NCBI GenBank assembly: GCA_020632715.1
Contig: JACKFA010000001.1
Span: 1,240,001 to 1,304,000 of the forward strand
DNA length: 64,000 nucleotides
Direction: 5' to 3'
DNA from: Deltaproteobacteria bacterium
GTDB taxonomy: Bacteria; Myxococcota_A; UBA9042; PHBI01
Part shown: positions 16,817-23,893 of the stretch, in pieces
Layout of the letters: every line of letters begins with the position of its first letter
How positions within the stretch are numbered: the stretch's first letter is position 1
Notes under the pieces: model-generated
What the model saw: the letters and a program-made list of their open reading frames with translations, nothing else
Told to the model about the DNA's origin: nothing
The model's database searches: none
Position numbers and translations under genes: made by a program

Positions 16817-17646
16817 CCCGGCCCGGCGGCGGGCTTCTTCGCGCGCACGCTGAACATGAGCGGCACGCGCGCGACGCCGTCGGGCCAGTGGTAGCGGCGG
16901 TCCTCGCCGAGGACGAGGCTCGGGAGGAGGCGGCAGCCGTTCGAGTGCGGGTACTCGGCGACGTGATCGAGGGCGAGGCCCGCGCCGATGAGGCTCTGAA
17001 GGACCTCCGCGAAGCCGTGCTGCCAGGAGGTCGCGACGTGCGGGTTCGCGACCGTCTCGCCGACCGCGACGACGCCCAGACCGCTGCCGGACTCGGCGAC
17101 ATAGTCGCCGACGGGATCGGTGAAGGGCGACTCCTGGAAGTAGTCGTCGCGTGAGAGGCGGAGGTCGTCGCCGATGCTCCAGACGAGCGGGTGGAACTCG
17201 ACGTAGACGAAGACGCCGCCCGGGCGCAGGACGCGCGCGACGCCCCGGGCCCAGGCGTCGAGGTCGCGGAGCCAGCCGGTGGTGCCGTAGCTCGTGAAGA
17301 CGACGTCGAAGCGCTCCTCCGTCGCGTGGAGCCAGCCGACGACCTCGGCGAGCTCGAAGCGCGCGGGGATCCCGGCGTCTTCGGAGAGCTTCTTCGCGAA
17401 GGCGATGGCCTCGTCGGAGAAGTCGACGCCGAGACAGCGGGCGCCGCGCCGCGCGAGGCAGAGGGTGTCCTGCCCGGCGTTGCACTGGAGGTGCACGAGG
17501 TCCTTCCCGGCGATGTCGCCGAGGAGCGCGATCTCCTCCTGGTGGAGGATCTCGACGCCGTCGCGGAGCCTCTGCGCCTGGTCGCCCTTGTGGGCGTTGT
17601 GGTTCCGGGTGGCGACGTTCCAGCTGTCGCGGGTGGGCTCGTCCAT
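16813..17646 (-). CDS. Class I SAM-dependent methyltransferase
   Basis: 277 residues, first gene of the glycan operon. SAM motif I is LVHLQCNAGQDTLCLARRG with the acidic motif II in GVDFSDEAIAFAK. VVFTSYGTTGWLRDL and LRPGGVFVYVEFHPL are the later strands of the Rossmann fold. The C-terminal third (SWQHGFAEVLQSLIGAGLAL, HWPDGVARVPLMFSVRA) is typical of small-molecule methyltransferases of the ubiE/tam class. The stop overlaps the next gene's ATG by four bases. Position suggests methylation of a sugar or lipid carrier intermediate; the substrate is not evident. Confidence 0.88.
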   Translation of the reverse strand: MDEPTRDSWNVATRNHNAHKGDQAQRLRDGVEILHQEEIALLGDIAGKDLVHLQCNAGQDTLCLARRGARCLGVDFSDEAIAFAKKLSEDAGIPARFELAEVVGWLHATEERFDVVFTSYGTTGWLRDLDAWARGVARVLRPGGVFVYVEFHPLVWSIGDDLRLSRDDYFQESPFTDPVGDYVAESGSGLGVVAVGETVANPHVATSWQHGFAEVLQSLIGAGLALDHVAEYPHSNGCRLLPSLVLGEDRRYHWPDGVARVPLMFSVRAKKPAAGPG

Positions 17647-17729
17647 GCGGCGCAGGATACGGCATCGCGGGGAGCGTGTGTACCGGCGCGCGAGCCGACG
17701 CTCGCCGGCGGTCCGGGCCGCCGCGGAGG

Positions 17730-17757
17730 GGCGCGCCCGCGGGGCGCCGGATTTTTT
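17730..17757 (+). terminator. Terminator-like hairpin with T6 in the leader of the IQM-like gene
   Basis: A GC-rich imperfect hairpin (GGCGCGCCCGCGGGGCGCC, 17730-17748) is followed by GGATTTTTT. No plus-strand gene ends upstream, since both flanking genes diverge from here, so it could act as an attenuator for the gene at 17847. The 200-base gap holds no other clear element. Confidence 0.45.
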
Positions 17758-17846
17758 CTGAGGGGGTTCTCACGCCCTTTCCGAAGCTCCGGGCAGACGA
17801 CGACATCCCGACGCCGGCCCAGCCCCGGCCCCCACGAGGTCGCCCC

Positions 17847-19418
17847 ATGAACATCTTCGAGAAGATGCGCGCCAAGGCGCGCGCGAAGTCCGAGGCCCGC
17901 CGCCGCGAGCGCGCCCGCAGCAAGGTGCCGACGGCGGTGCGGCGGCAGGTGGCGCGCGGGATGGACCTCGCGGGGTCGATGGCGATGTTCGCGCCGGGGG
18001 CGACGTCCTTCGCGGCGCAGGAGGCCGCGCTCGCGCCGGCGCCGATGCCCGCCGCGGCGCCGGCGGTCGCGACCCGCGAGCGCTCGGGGGCGCGCCTCGC
18101 GCCGCCGCCGTTCCTCCGGGCGCCCGCGCCGGCCGCGGCGAACCCCTACACGACCGTCGCCGACCACCTCGCCGAGCACGACGAGCACGTCTACGACGCG
18201 GTCCCCGCGGCCCACGTCGAGGAGAAGACCGAGGAGGAGCACGTCTACGACGCGGTCCCCGCCGCCGAGCAGGTCGAGGAGAAGGCCGAGGAGGAGCAGG
18301 TCTACGACGCGGTCCCCGCGGCCGAGCAGGCCGAGGAGGAGCACGTCTACGACGCGGTCCCCGCGGCGGCGGCGCGCGAGGAGGCCGCGGCCGTCGAGCC
18401 CGAGGTCGCCCCCGCGGAGAACGCCTACGATCTGCACCACGCCGCCGCCCCGGCGCTCGCCCCCGCCCCGGGAGCGGCAGCGGCCGCCCCGGCCATCACC
18501 CCGGCCGGCCCGGGCGTCTCGCACGCCTCGCCGGAGCTCCTCGCGGAGCAGGCGCAGCTCCGCGCGCTCGCGGCCGAGGTGAAGACGGCCGGCTGGCAGG
18601 CGGTCGACCCGGCGCAGGCGCGCTGGGGCTGGGCCGTCACCGGGATGCACCAGCACGGCGTCGACTTCGACACGAAGCTCGCGAAGGACACGGTGAAGTA
18701 CCACTCGGACACGGAGCGCGGCGAGCACCTCCTCGCCCTCCGCGACGGGAAGCTCGCCTACGCGCACGGCGACAAGGAGCTGAAGTCCGACCTCACCGCG
18801 GAGAACGCGCGCGCCCGCATGCCACGCCTCTTCATGGAGCACATGAAGGAGCAGTTCGTGGCGCTCCTCGAGGGGAAGGGCCTGAAGTCGGAGGCGACGC
18901 AGGTGCGCGGGCTCGACGCCGCCATCGGCGCCCGCGCCATCGCGATGTTCGGCAAGCTCGGCGGCGCCGACAAGGCGATGGTCGACGGCTTCGCGCGCGC
19001 GGCCGACGAGAAGGTCGCCGCGAGCGGGCGCCTCATCTTCGCGATGAACCAGAGCGGGCAGATCTTCGCGGGCAACGGCTTCGCCACGATCGTGCACCAC
19101 TCGACCTTCCTCGCGGGCGGCCCGGTCGCCTGCGCCGGCGAGCTCGCGGTCAGCGGCGGCGCCATCAAGGCGATCTCGAACAACAGCGGCCACTACCGCC
19201 CGGGCCCGGCGCACCTCTGGCAGGCCGTGCGGCAGCTCGCGATGGACGGCGTGGACGTCGCCGGCGTCGACGTCGAGGTGCAGCTCGCCGGGACGCTCAA
19301 GGGCGCGGACTTCCTCGCGAACCTGAGCCCGCTCCGCCCGAAGGACGACCCCGGCTTCCTCTCGTTCGACCCGGTCACCGGCGCGGCGGCCGTCCGCCGC
19401 TACCTGACGGGCGCCTGA
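17847..19418 (+). CDS. Repeat-linker protein with IQM-like C-terminal domain
   Basis: 523 residues from ATG 17847; the frame is open further upstream but MNIFEKMRAKARAKSE follows a GAGG site. There is no signal peptide. Residues 1-45 are strongly basic. Residues 114-175 contain four VYDAVPAA units set in Glu-rich spacers, plus a fifth degenerate AYDLHHAA. Residues 225-523 form a globular domain. Its core HHSTFLAGGPVACAG, then GGAIKAISNNSGHYRPG (about 417-453), matches the HSSFLAGG...AAG...SGHY.P signature I know from plant calmodulin-binding IQM proteins and from some bacterial effector-like proteins. Function unknown. A secreted effector or contact-dependent protein is one possibility, with no delivery genes nearby. 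Confidence 0.75.
   Translation: MNIFEKMRAKARAKSEARRRERARSKVPTAVRRQVARGMDLAGSMAMFAPGATSFAAQEAALAPAPMPAAAPAVATRERSGARLAPPPFLRAPAPAAANPYTTVADHLAEHDEHVYDAVPAAHVEEKTEEEHVYDAVPAAEQVEEKAEEEQVYDAVPAAEQAEEEHVYDAVPAAAAREEAAAVEPEVAPAENAYDLHHAAAPALAPAPGAAAAAPAITPAGPGVSHASPELLAEQAQLRALAAEVKTAGWQAVDPAQARWGWAVTGMHQHGVDFDTKLAKDTVKYHSDTERGEHLLALRDGKLAYAHGDKELKSDLTAENARARMPRLFMEHMKEQFVALLEGKGLKSEATQVRGLDAAIGARAIAMFGKLGGADKAMVDGFARAADEKVAASGRLIFAMNQSGQIFAGNGFATIVHHSTFLAGGPVACAGELAVSGGAIKAISNNSGHYRPGPAHLWQAVRQLAMDGVDVAGVDVEVQLAGTLKGADFLANLSPLRPKDDPGFLSFDPVTGAAAVRRYLTGA
18186..18368 (+). repeat. In-frame VYDAVPAA coding repeats (four units)
   Basis: Units begin at 18186, 18240, 18297 and 18342, each encoding H/Q-VYDAVPAA with near-identical DNA. 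They are spaced by 45-57 bases of Glu/Lys codons. Confidence 0.9.
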
Positions 19419-19507
19419 TCTTCGAGACGGCGGTCAGCGCTCGTCCCCACCCGCTCGATTGGCTCGCCGCGCCCGCGCGGTCGCGCTACAGTCCTGGAGT
19501 CTCCCAC

Positions 19508-20092
19508 ATGCACCCGAAGGCCCTCCCCACGATGACGACGACCCCCTGGGACGACGACGCCGACACGCTCGAGGCGTTCCTGAACGGGAGCGATCCGAGC
19601 GACGACGCCGTGTTCGCCGCGCAGGTCGCGCGCGACGACGCCGCGGGCGACGCCGCTCTCGCCCTCTTCCGCGCCGCGTACCGCGACGTGGCCGGCTTCC
19701 GCTCGATCCCCGTGGCCTGGACGGGCCTCGCGGCGCTCGTCGTGGGCGCGACCCCCGAGCTCCGCGAGCGCTTCGTGAAGGACGTGCTCTTCGCGGTCCC
19801 GACCCCGCTCTTCTACGGCTCGCTCGGGCCGCAGGCGCTCGCGGTCCTCGGGCGCGACGGCCTCCTCGACGCGATCGAGGCGGCGCTCGCCGGAGACGAC
19901 GCCCCCGCCGCGATGAACGCGCTCGCCCTCCCCGCCGTGCTCTACGGCCGCGTGGGCGGGCCGCGCCTCGAGGACGACGGCCGTGAGCGGCTCGACGCGG
20001 CCGCGGAGGCCCTCGCCGCGCGTGACGACGCCGCGCCCGAGGTGCGCGCGGCGGCCCGTGGCTGGGCCGCCCCCCACGACGCGCTCGGCTGA
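19508..20092 (+). CDS. Hypothetical protein
   Basis: 194 residues, not recognised. It is acidic and Ala-rich with no signal peptide or membrane segment, and probably all-helical: ALFRAAYRDVAGFRSIPVAW, TPELRERFVKDVLFAVPTPL and DGLLDAIEAALAG read as successive helices. Start chosen at ATG 19508 because GGAG lies eight bases upstream; an in-frame ATG at 19532 is an alternative. A TACAGT at 19487-19492 may be a -10 element. It follows the IQM-like gene by 89 bases on the same strand, and could be a partner or immunity-type protein, but nothing in the sequence shows that. Confidence 0.7.
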   Translation: MHPKALPTMTTTPWDDDADTLEAFLNGSDPSDDAVFAAQVARDDAAGDAALALFRAAYRDVAGFRSIPVAWTGLAALVVGATPELRERFVKDVLFAVPTPLFYGSLGPQALAVLGRDGLLDAIEAALAGDDAPAAMNALALPAVLYGRVGGPRLEDDGRERLDAAAEALAARDDAAPEVRAAARGWAAPHDALG

Positions 20093-20134
20093 GCCCGGGC
20101 GCGGCCCCGAGCGCTGCCAGGCCGCCGCTCATAG

Positions 20135-21583
20135 TCAGCGCCCGAGGCGCGCCTCGAGCTTGCCGATGAAGGTCGTGACGAGGCCGTCGATGGCCGACCG
20201 CCCGCAGAGATTGACCATCGCGCCGTCGTCGCCGAAGGCGGCCACGAACTGCTCGTAGCGGCGCCCCCAGTCGGACTTCCCGAGCGGCCCCTCGCAGATG
20301 TAGCTCTGCTGGTAGCAGGTCCGCTCGCTCGACTTCGCGTCGACGTAGGCGTCCCGCTCCGCGTCGCGCTGCGCGTCGCCCTCGGCGAGGCTGTCCCCGA
20401 CCGCCACGACCGCGAAGACCTCGCGCCCATCTGGCGCCTTCAGGTCGATGAAGCGCTGCGCGATCTCGGCCGGCTCGACGAGCGGGCCGCCGTCGGTGAC
20501 CGTCGGGAGGAGCGCGCAGGTCTCGTAGTCGTCGTCGGCGATAGTCTCCCCGGGGGCGACGCTGCAGTCGTCCTCGTCGCTCACGATGAGGAGCGCGAGG
20601 TGCGCGTCGCGGCGCAGGAACTCGCTGCTCTGGACGGCGTTCGGGCCGAGCGGCTCGATGGCCGCCCAGGCGGCCGCGAGCCCCTGCTCGTACTTGAAGC
20701 AACGTGACTCCTGGTTCACGCCGACCGACGCGAGGCAGCGGAGCTCGTTCAGGTGCGGGCGCTCCACCCACGGCTTGCCCGTGCTGGGAACGCCGTCGCA
20801 GCCCTCGGTCGGCGGAGGGACGATGCAGCCCCAGTCCAGCGCGTTCGCGCTCAGCTTCTGGCAGATCGCGCGGTCGTCGAGGAGGAACGCCTGGCACTCG
20901 GCGTCGGTCGTGCAGCGCCGGCGGCAGGACGTGTTGGTCGAGCCGTTCGGGTTCTCGAGGCACACGTCGCTCTGATAGCCGCGACAGGCCCACATCCCGT
21001 CGCCGAGCGCGTCCGCGCACATCCCGTCGTCGCGGCAGGCGACCGTCTCGGTGTACTGGCACGCCGGCGGGAACGCGTGCGCGGCTACCGTATTGAACAC
21101 CCCGCGCGCCGAGAAGATGTTGAGGCCATCGACCGCGCACAGCATGTCGACAGTGGTGACCGCGACGCGCGCGTCGATGTCGAGCCGCGAGAGCTCGCCC
21201 GCGAGGTCGATCGCGGCGGACGCGAGCGCCGTCTGCTCTCCGCACATGCTCGTGCTGTTGTCGACCACCAGCACGATGTCGATCTTCGCGTCCCCAGGCC
21301 CGAAGCCCGCCATAGCGCCGATCGCGGCGACCGCCTCGTCGCCGAGCGCGCCGCCACCGCTGCACACGCGGAAGTCGCCCCCGTCGGAGGCGAACGGCAG
21401 CTCGGGCGGGCAGTGGAACCCCGTCTCGATGATCGGCAGCGCGACGACGCAGTAGTCGTGGCCCTCGTAGGCGACGAGCGAGCCCTCCGGGCAGAGCGGC
21501 GTGGGCTCTCCCCCCTCCGCGCAGGCTGGCCCGAGGGCGGCGGCGGCGAGGATGGCAGCGAGCGATGTCAGGCGACGGGTCAT
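20135..21583 (-). CDS. VWA-domain lipoprotein, Cys-rich (copy 2 of a pair)
   Basis: 482 residues with lipobox LGPAC (Cys near residue 21). A von Willebrand A fold begins at IDIVLVVDNSTSM, near residue 101, with the MIDAS DxSxS motif. Inserted within the domain is a Cys-rich block (CRRRCTTDAECQAF and later ICQKLSANALDWGCIVPPP). HLALLIVSDEDDCSVAPG supplies the later MIDAS Asp region. It is paralogous to the gene just upstream (21580-22911), with the same DWGCIVPP and CFKYEQGLAAAWAAIEPLGPNA layout. The start ATG overlaps that gene's stop (ATGA). Predicted to be surface- or periplasm-facing and metal-dependent in binding; ligand unknown. Confidence 0.88.
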   Translation of the reverse strand: MTRRLTSLAAILAAAALGPACAEGGEPTPLCPEGSLVAYEGHDYCVVALPIIETGFHCPPELPFASDGGDFRVCSGGGALGDEAVAAIGAMAGFGPGDAKIDIVLVVDNSTSMCGEQTALASAAIDLAGELSRLDIDARVAVTTVDMLCAVDGLNIFSARGVFNTVAAHAFPPACQYTETVACRDDGMCADALGDGMWACRGYQSDVCLENPNGSTNTSCRRRCTTDAECQAFLLDDRAICQKLSANALDWGCIVPPPTEGCDGVPSTGKPWVERPHLNELRCLASVGVNQESRCFKYEQGLAAAWAAIEPLGPNAVQSSEFLRRDAHLALLIVSDEDDCSVAPGETIADDDYETCALLPTVTDGGPLVEPAEIAQRFIDLKAPDGREVFAVVAVGDSLAEGDAQRDAERDAYVDAKSSERTCYQQSYICEGPLGKSDWGRRYEQFVAAFGDDGAMVNLCGRSAIDGLVTTFIGKLEARLGR

Positions 21584-22911
21584 GGGTTCCTCCGGGCGGT
21601 GGTGGGCTGGTCGAGCGCGACGAGGTTCACGAGCTGGTCGAGGGCGTCGGCGGTGGCGCTGGCGCGGCAGAGGTTCACGAAGCCCCCGCGCGGGCCGAAC
21701 GCGGCGACGAACGCCTGGTAGCGCCGCCCCCAGAGGGAGGGCGCGAGGCCGTCGCAGATGTAGGCGACGTTGAAGCAGAAGTGGTCCTCGTCGCCCCGAT
21801 CCGCGAGGAACGCGGCGCGCTCGGCGTCGCGCGCGGCCGGGTCGGCGGCGAGGCTGTCGCCGCTCGCGACGACCGCGTAGGCGACGCGACCCTCGGCGGC
21901 CGCGAGGTCCTGGAAGCGACGCGCGACCTCGGCCGGCGCGACGAGGGGCCCGCCGGCGTCGGCGTCCGCGAGGAGCGCGCAGCGAGCCTGGTCCGCCTCG
22001 CCCACCTCACCGCCCGGCGCGAGGCTGCAGTCGTCGTCGTTCGAGACGATGACGATGGCGAGGTCCGCGTCGCGCCGCCGGAACGCGGCCGCCTGCGCCG
22101 GGTTCGGCCCGTCGGGCGCGACCGCGGCCCACGCCGCGCCGAGCCCCTGCTCGAAGCGGTTGCAGCTCTCCTGGTCCACCCCGACGAGGGCGAGGCAGCG
22201 GAGCCCGTCGAGCGCGGGCCCCTCGGCCCACGGCGTCGGGCCCGCGCCGATCCCGTCGCAGCCAGCCGAGCGCGGCGGGACGACGCAGCCCCAGTCGAGG
22301 GCGTTCTCGCTCAGCTTCTGGCAGATCGCCGTCGGGTCGCCGAGGCGGTCGACGCACTCCGCGTCCGTCTCGCACTGGCGCCGACACGTCGACGCCACCC
22401 AGCCACTCGGGAGCACGACGCACGGGTCGGTCGCGGGCCCGAGGCAGCGCCACGCCCCCTCGCCGCCGGCGGCCGCGGCGCAGTCGGCGTCGTCGTAGCA
22501 GGCGACCCGCAGGCGCTCCTGACAGCTCGGCGGGAACCGGAGCGGCGCCGCCCCCGCGAAGCTCCCCTTGGCGCGGACGCCCGGCGCGGGGTCGCAGCCC
22601 ATGTCGGTCGTGGTGACGCCGACGCGCGCGTCCACGCCGAGCTCGGCGAGCCGCCGCGCGAAGCCCGCCACGCTCTCGGAGAGCGCGTTCTGCGCGGCGC
22701 ACATGCTGGACGAGTCGTCCACGACGAGGACGACGTCGAGCTTCCGCGGCGGCGTCGGGTCCGCGACGTCGCTGTCCGCGGCGTCCTCGGCCGCGTCGCC
22801 GTCGCCGCCACCCGCGGAGTCGGTCGCACCGACGCGCGCGCCGCCGCCGGAGCAGGCGGTGACGAGGAGGCTCATCGAGAGCACGGCCAGAAAGGGCGCG
22901 CGGGACGTCAT
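21580..22911 (-). CDS. VWA-domain lipoprotein, Cys-rich (copy 1 of a pair)
   Basis: 443 residues from ATG 22911, preceded by GAGGAGGAG and giving a lipoprotein signal (MTSRAPFLAVLSMSLLVTAC). A Gly/Asp/Ala-rich spacer precedes the VWA domain, whose MIDAS is LDVVLVVDDSSSM. Shared with the downstream paralogue are CRRQCETDAECVDRL, ICQKLSENALDWGCVVPP and CNRFEQGLGAAWAAVAPDGPN. It is the middle gene of a three-gene unit: its start overlaps the regulator's stop and its stop overlaps the second VWA gene's start, both as ATGA. The 4-base overlaps imply matched production of all three. Confidence 0.88.
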   Translation of the reverse strand: MTSRAPFLAVLSMSLLVTACSGGGARVGATDSAGGGDGDAAEDAADSDVADPTPPRKLDVVLVVDDSSSMCAAQNALSESVAGFARRLAELGVDARVGVTTTDMGCDPAPGVRAKGSFAGAAPLRFPPSCQERLRVACYDDADCAAAAGGEGAWRCLGPATDPCVVLPSGWVASTCRRQCETDAECVDRLGDPTAICQKLSENALDWGCVVPPRSAGCDGIGAGPTPWAEGPALDGLRCLALVGVDQESCNRFEQGLGAAWAAVAPDGPNPAQAAAFRRRDADLAIVIVSNDDDCSLAPGGEVGEADQARCALLADADAGGPLVAPAEVARRFQDLAAAEGRVAYAVVASGDSLAADPAARDAERAAFLADRGDEDHFCFNVAYICDGLAPSLWGRRYQAFVAAFGPRGGFVNLCRASATADALDQLVNLVALDQPTTARRNP

Positions 22912-23690
22912 GACGACTCCTCCTCGCTCGAGTTGGGCGCCGGCGACCGCCGCAGCGCCTCGTAGGGCGCCCAGAAGACGCTGAGATCCAGCGACACCGC
23001 GCCCTCGTCGCCACGCGCCGCCTCGTCGAGCGCGGCGAGGCGCGGCCACAGGGTCTCCTCATAGAGCGCGGCGAGCTCGGGGAGGTCCCGCTCCCGGACC
23101 CGCAGCGTGAGCGTCCGCGCGAAGGCGCGCGCGTCGCCCTCGAAGAAGCGCGCCCAGACGACGTTCGCGAGGTTCCCGGCCAGGTTCCCGAGCGCGTCGA
23201 CCCGCGAGAGCCACTGGTCGCGCACGAGCCGCCGCCGGCTCCCCGCGATCGCGTAGGTCACGGTGCGCCCGACCTGCCGCTCGACGCGCCCCTCCTCGAC
23301 GAGGACCGCGAGGGCGTCGGACACCTCGTCCGGGTCGTCGACGTCGGTCAGGACCTGGAAGATCCGCGCCTCGCTGAGCGGCGCCGGCCACAGCATGAAC
23401 TCGATCCGCCGCGGCAGCGCGTGGCGCGCGTCCGGCGACAGGAAGTTCTCCTTCAGGAGCTTCGAGAGGCGCGACGCAGTCCGCATGCTCACGTCGAGCA
23501 GATCGCTCGCCTGCGCGAGCGTGAGCCCGCGCCGCCGCGTCTCGTGGAAGAGCGCCATCTGCTGGAGCTCGGCCGTGTCCTTCGCCGTGACGCCGAGCTC
23601 GAGCGCGAGCGCCGCGACCGGGCCGAGGAGCGCGTACAGCACGCGCTGCTTCAGCTCGGCCTCGTCCATGTCCTGGCGCGCGTCGTCCAT
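22908..23690 (-). CDS. HTH-type transcriptional regulator heading the VWA operon
   Basis: 260 residues. The N-terminal 85 residues look like a helix-turn-helix: LALELGVTAKDTAELQQMAL, then GLTLAQASDLLDVSMRTASRLSKLL, with the second reading as turn and recognition helix. A middle winged-helix-like part (DEVSDALAVLVEEGRVERQVGRTVTYAI) and a C-terminal helical part ending DLSVFWAPYEALRRSP resemble the DUF6502 family; that match is from memory and not certain. Its stop overlaps the first VWA lipoprotein start. A 16-bp palindrome 44 bases upstream of its ATG may be its own operator. An in-frame ATG at 23669 is an alternative start. Confidence 0.78.
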   Translation of the reverse strand: MDDARQDMDEAELKQRVLYALLGPVAALALELGVTAKDTAELQQMALFHETRRRGLTLAQASDLLDVSMRTASRLSKLLKENFLSPDARHALPRRIEFMLWPAPLSEARIFQVLTDVDDPDEVSDALAVLVEEGRVERQVGRTVTYAIAGSRRRLVRDQWLSRVDALGNLAGNLANVVWARFFEGDARAFARTLTLRVRERDLPELAALYEETLWPRLAALDEAARGDEGAVSLDLSVFWAPYEALRRSPAPNSSEEESS

Positions 23691-23696
23691 GCCCCG

Positions 23697-23726
23697 AGCC
23701 TACGGCCGTCTCCAGATCGATCTCAA
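23697..23726 (-). promoter_or_regulatory. Candidate promoter of the HTH-VWA operon
   Basis: On the minus strand TTGAGA (23726-23721) and TAGGCT (23702-23697) are separated by 18 bases. This is a fair -35 and a weak -10, with the -10 only seven bases from the ATG. It lies in one of the few A/T-rich patches of the window. Confidence 0.4.
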
Positions 23727-23733
23727 TCAATTC

Positions 23734-23749
23734 TTGCCAAATTTGGCAA
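23734..23749. promoter_or_regulatory. 16-bp perfect palindrome TTGCCAAATTTGGCAA (operator candidate)
   Basis: A perfect palindrome eight bases upstream of the candidate -35 of the HTH-VWA operon, and about 145 bases upstream of the divergent aminotransferase gene. Its A/T-rich core stands out in GC-rich DNA. The size and symmetry suit a dimeric HTH regulator. Confidence 0.65.
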
Positions 23750-23893
23750 AAAGCGACGCCCGCGCGATCCCGGCGGTCGCGCCGAGCCCACCGGCCGACG
23801 GCCCCGGGGTCGGTGTCACGCGCCGTCGCGGGCGCGTGGACGCGACCGCCCCCCGGGGGGTAGCCTCACCGCGCCGCACGGGAGGCCGCCGCG

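Noticed and set aside
12341..17923. One 1,860-codon open frame covering the whole glycan operon on the minus strand
   Set aside because: It is open only because GC-rich DNA rarely holds stops. Its middle is out-of-frame Arg/Pro/Ala-rich translation, while real domains lie in four separate, overlapping genes.
15621..19214. A 1,197-codon minus-strand frame
   Set aside because: Only the last ~30 codons (the displaced GT4 C-terminus) look like protein; the rest is antisense to the IQM-like gene and out of frame with the methyltransferase.
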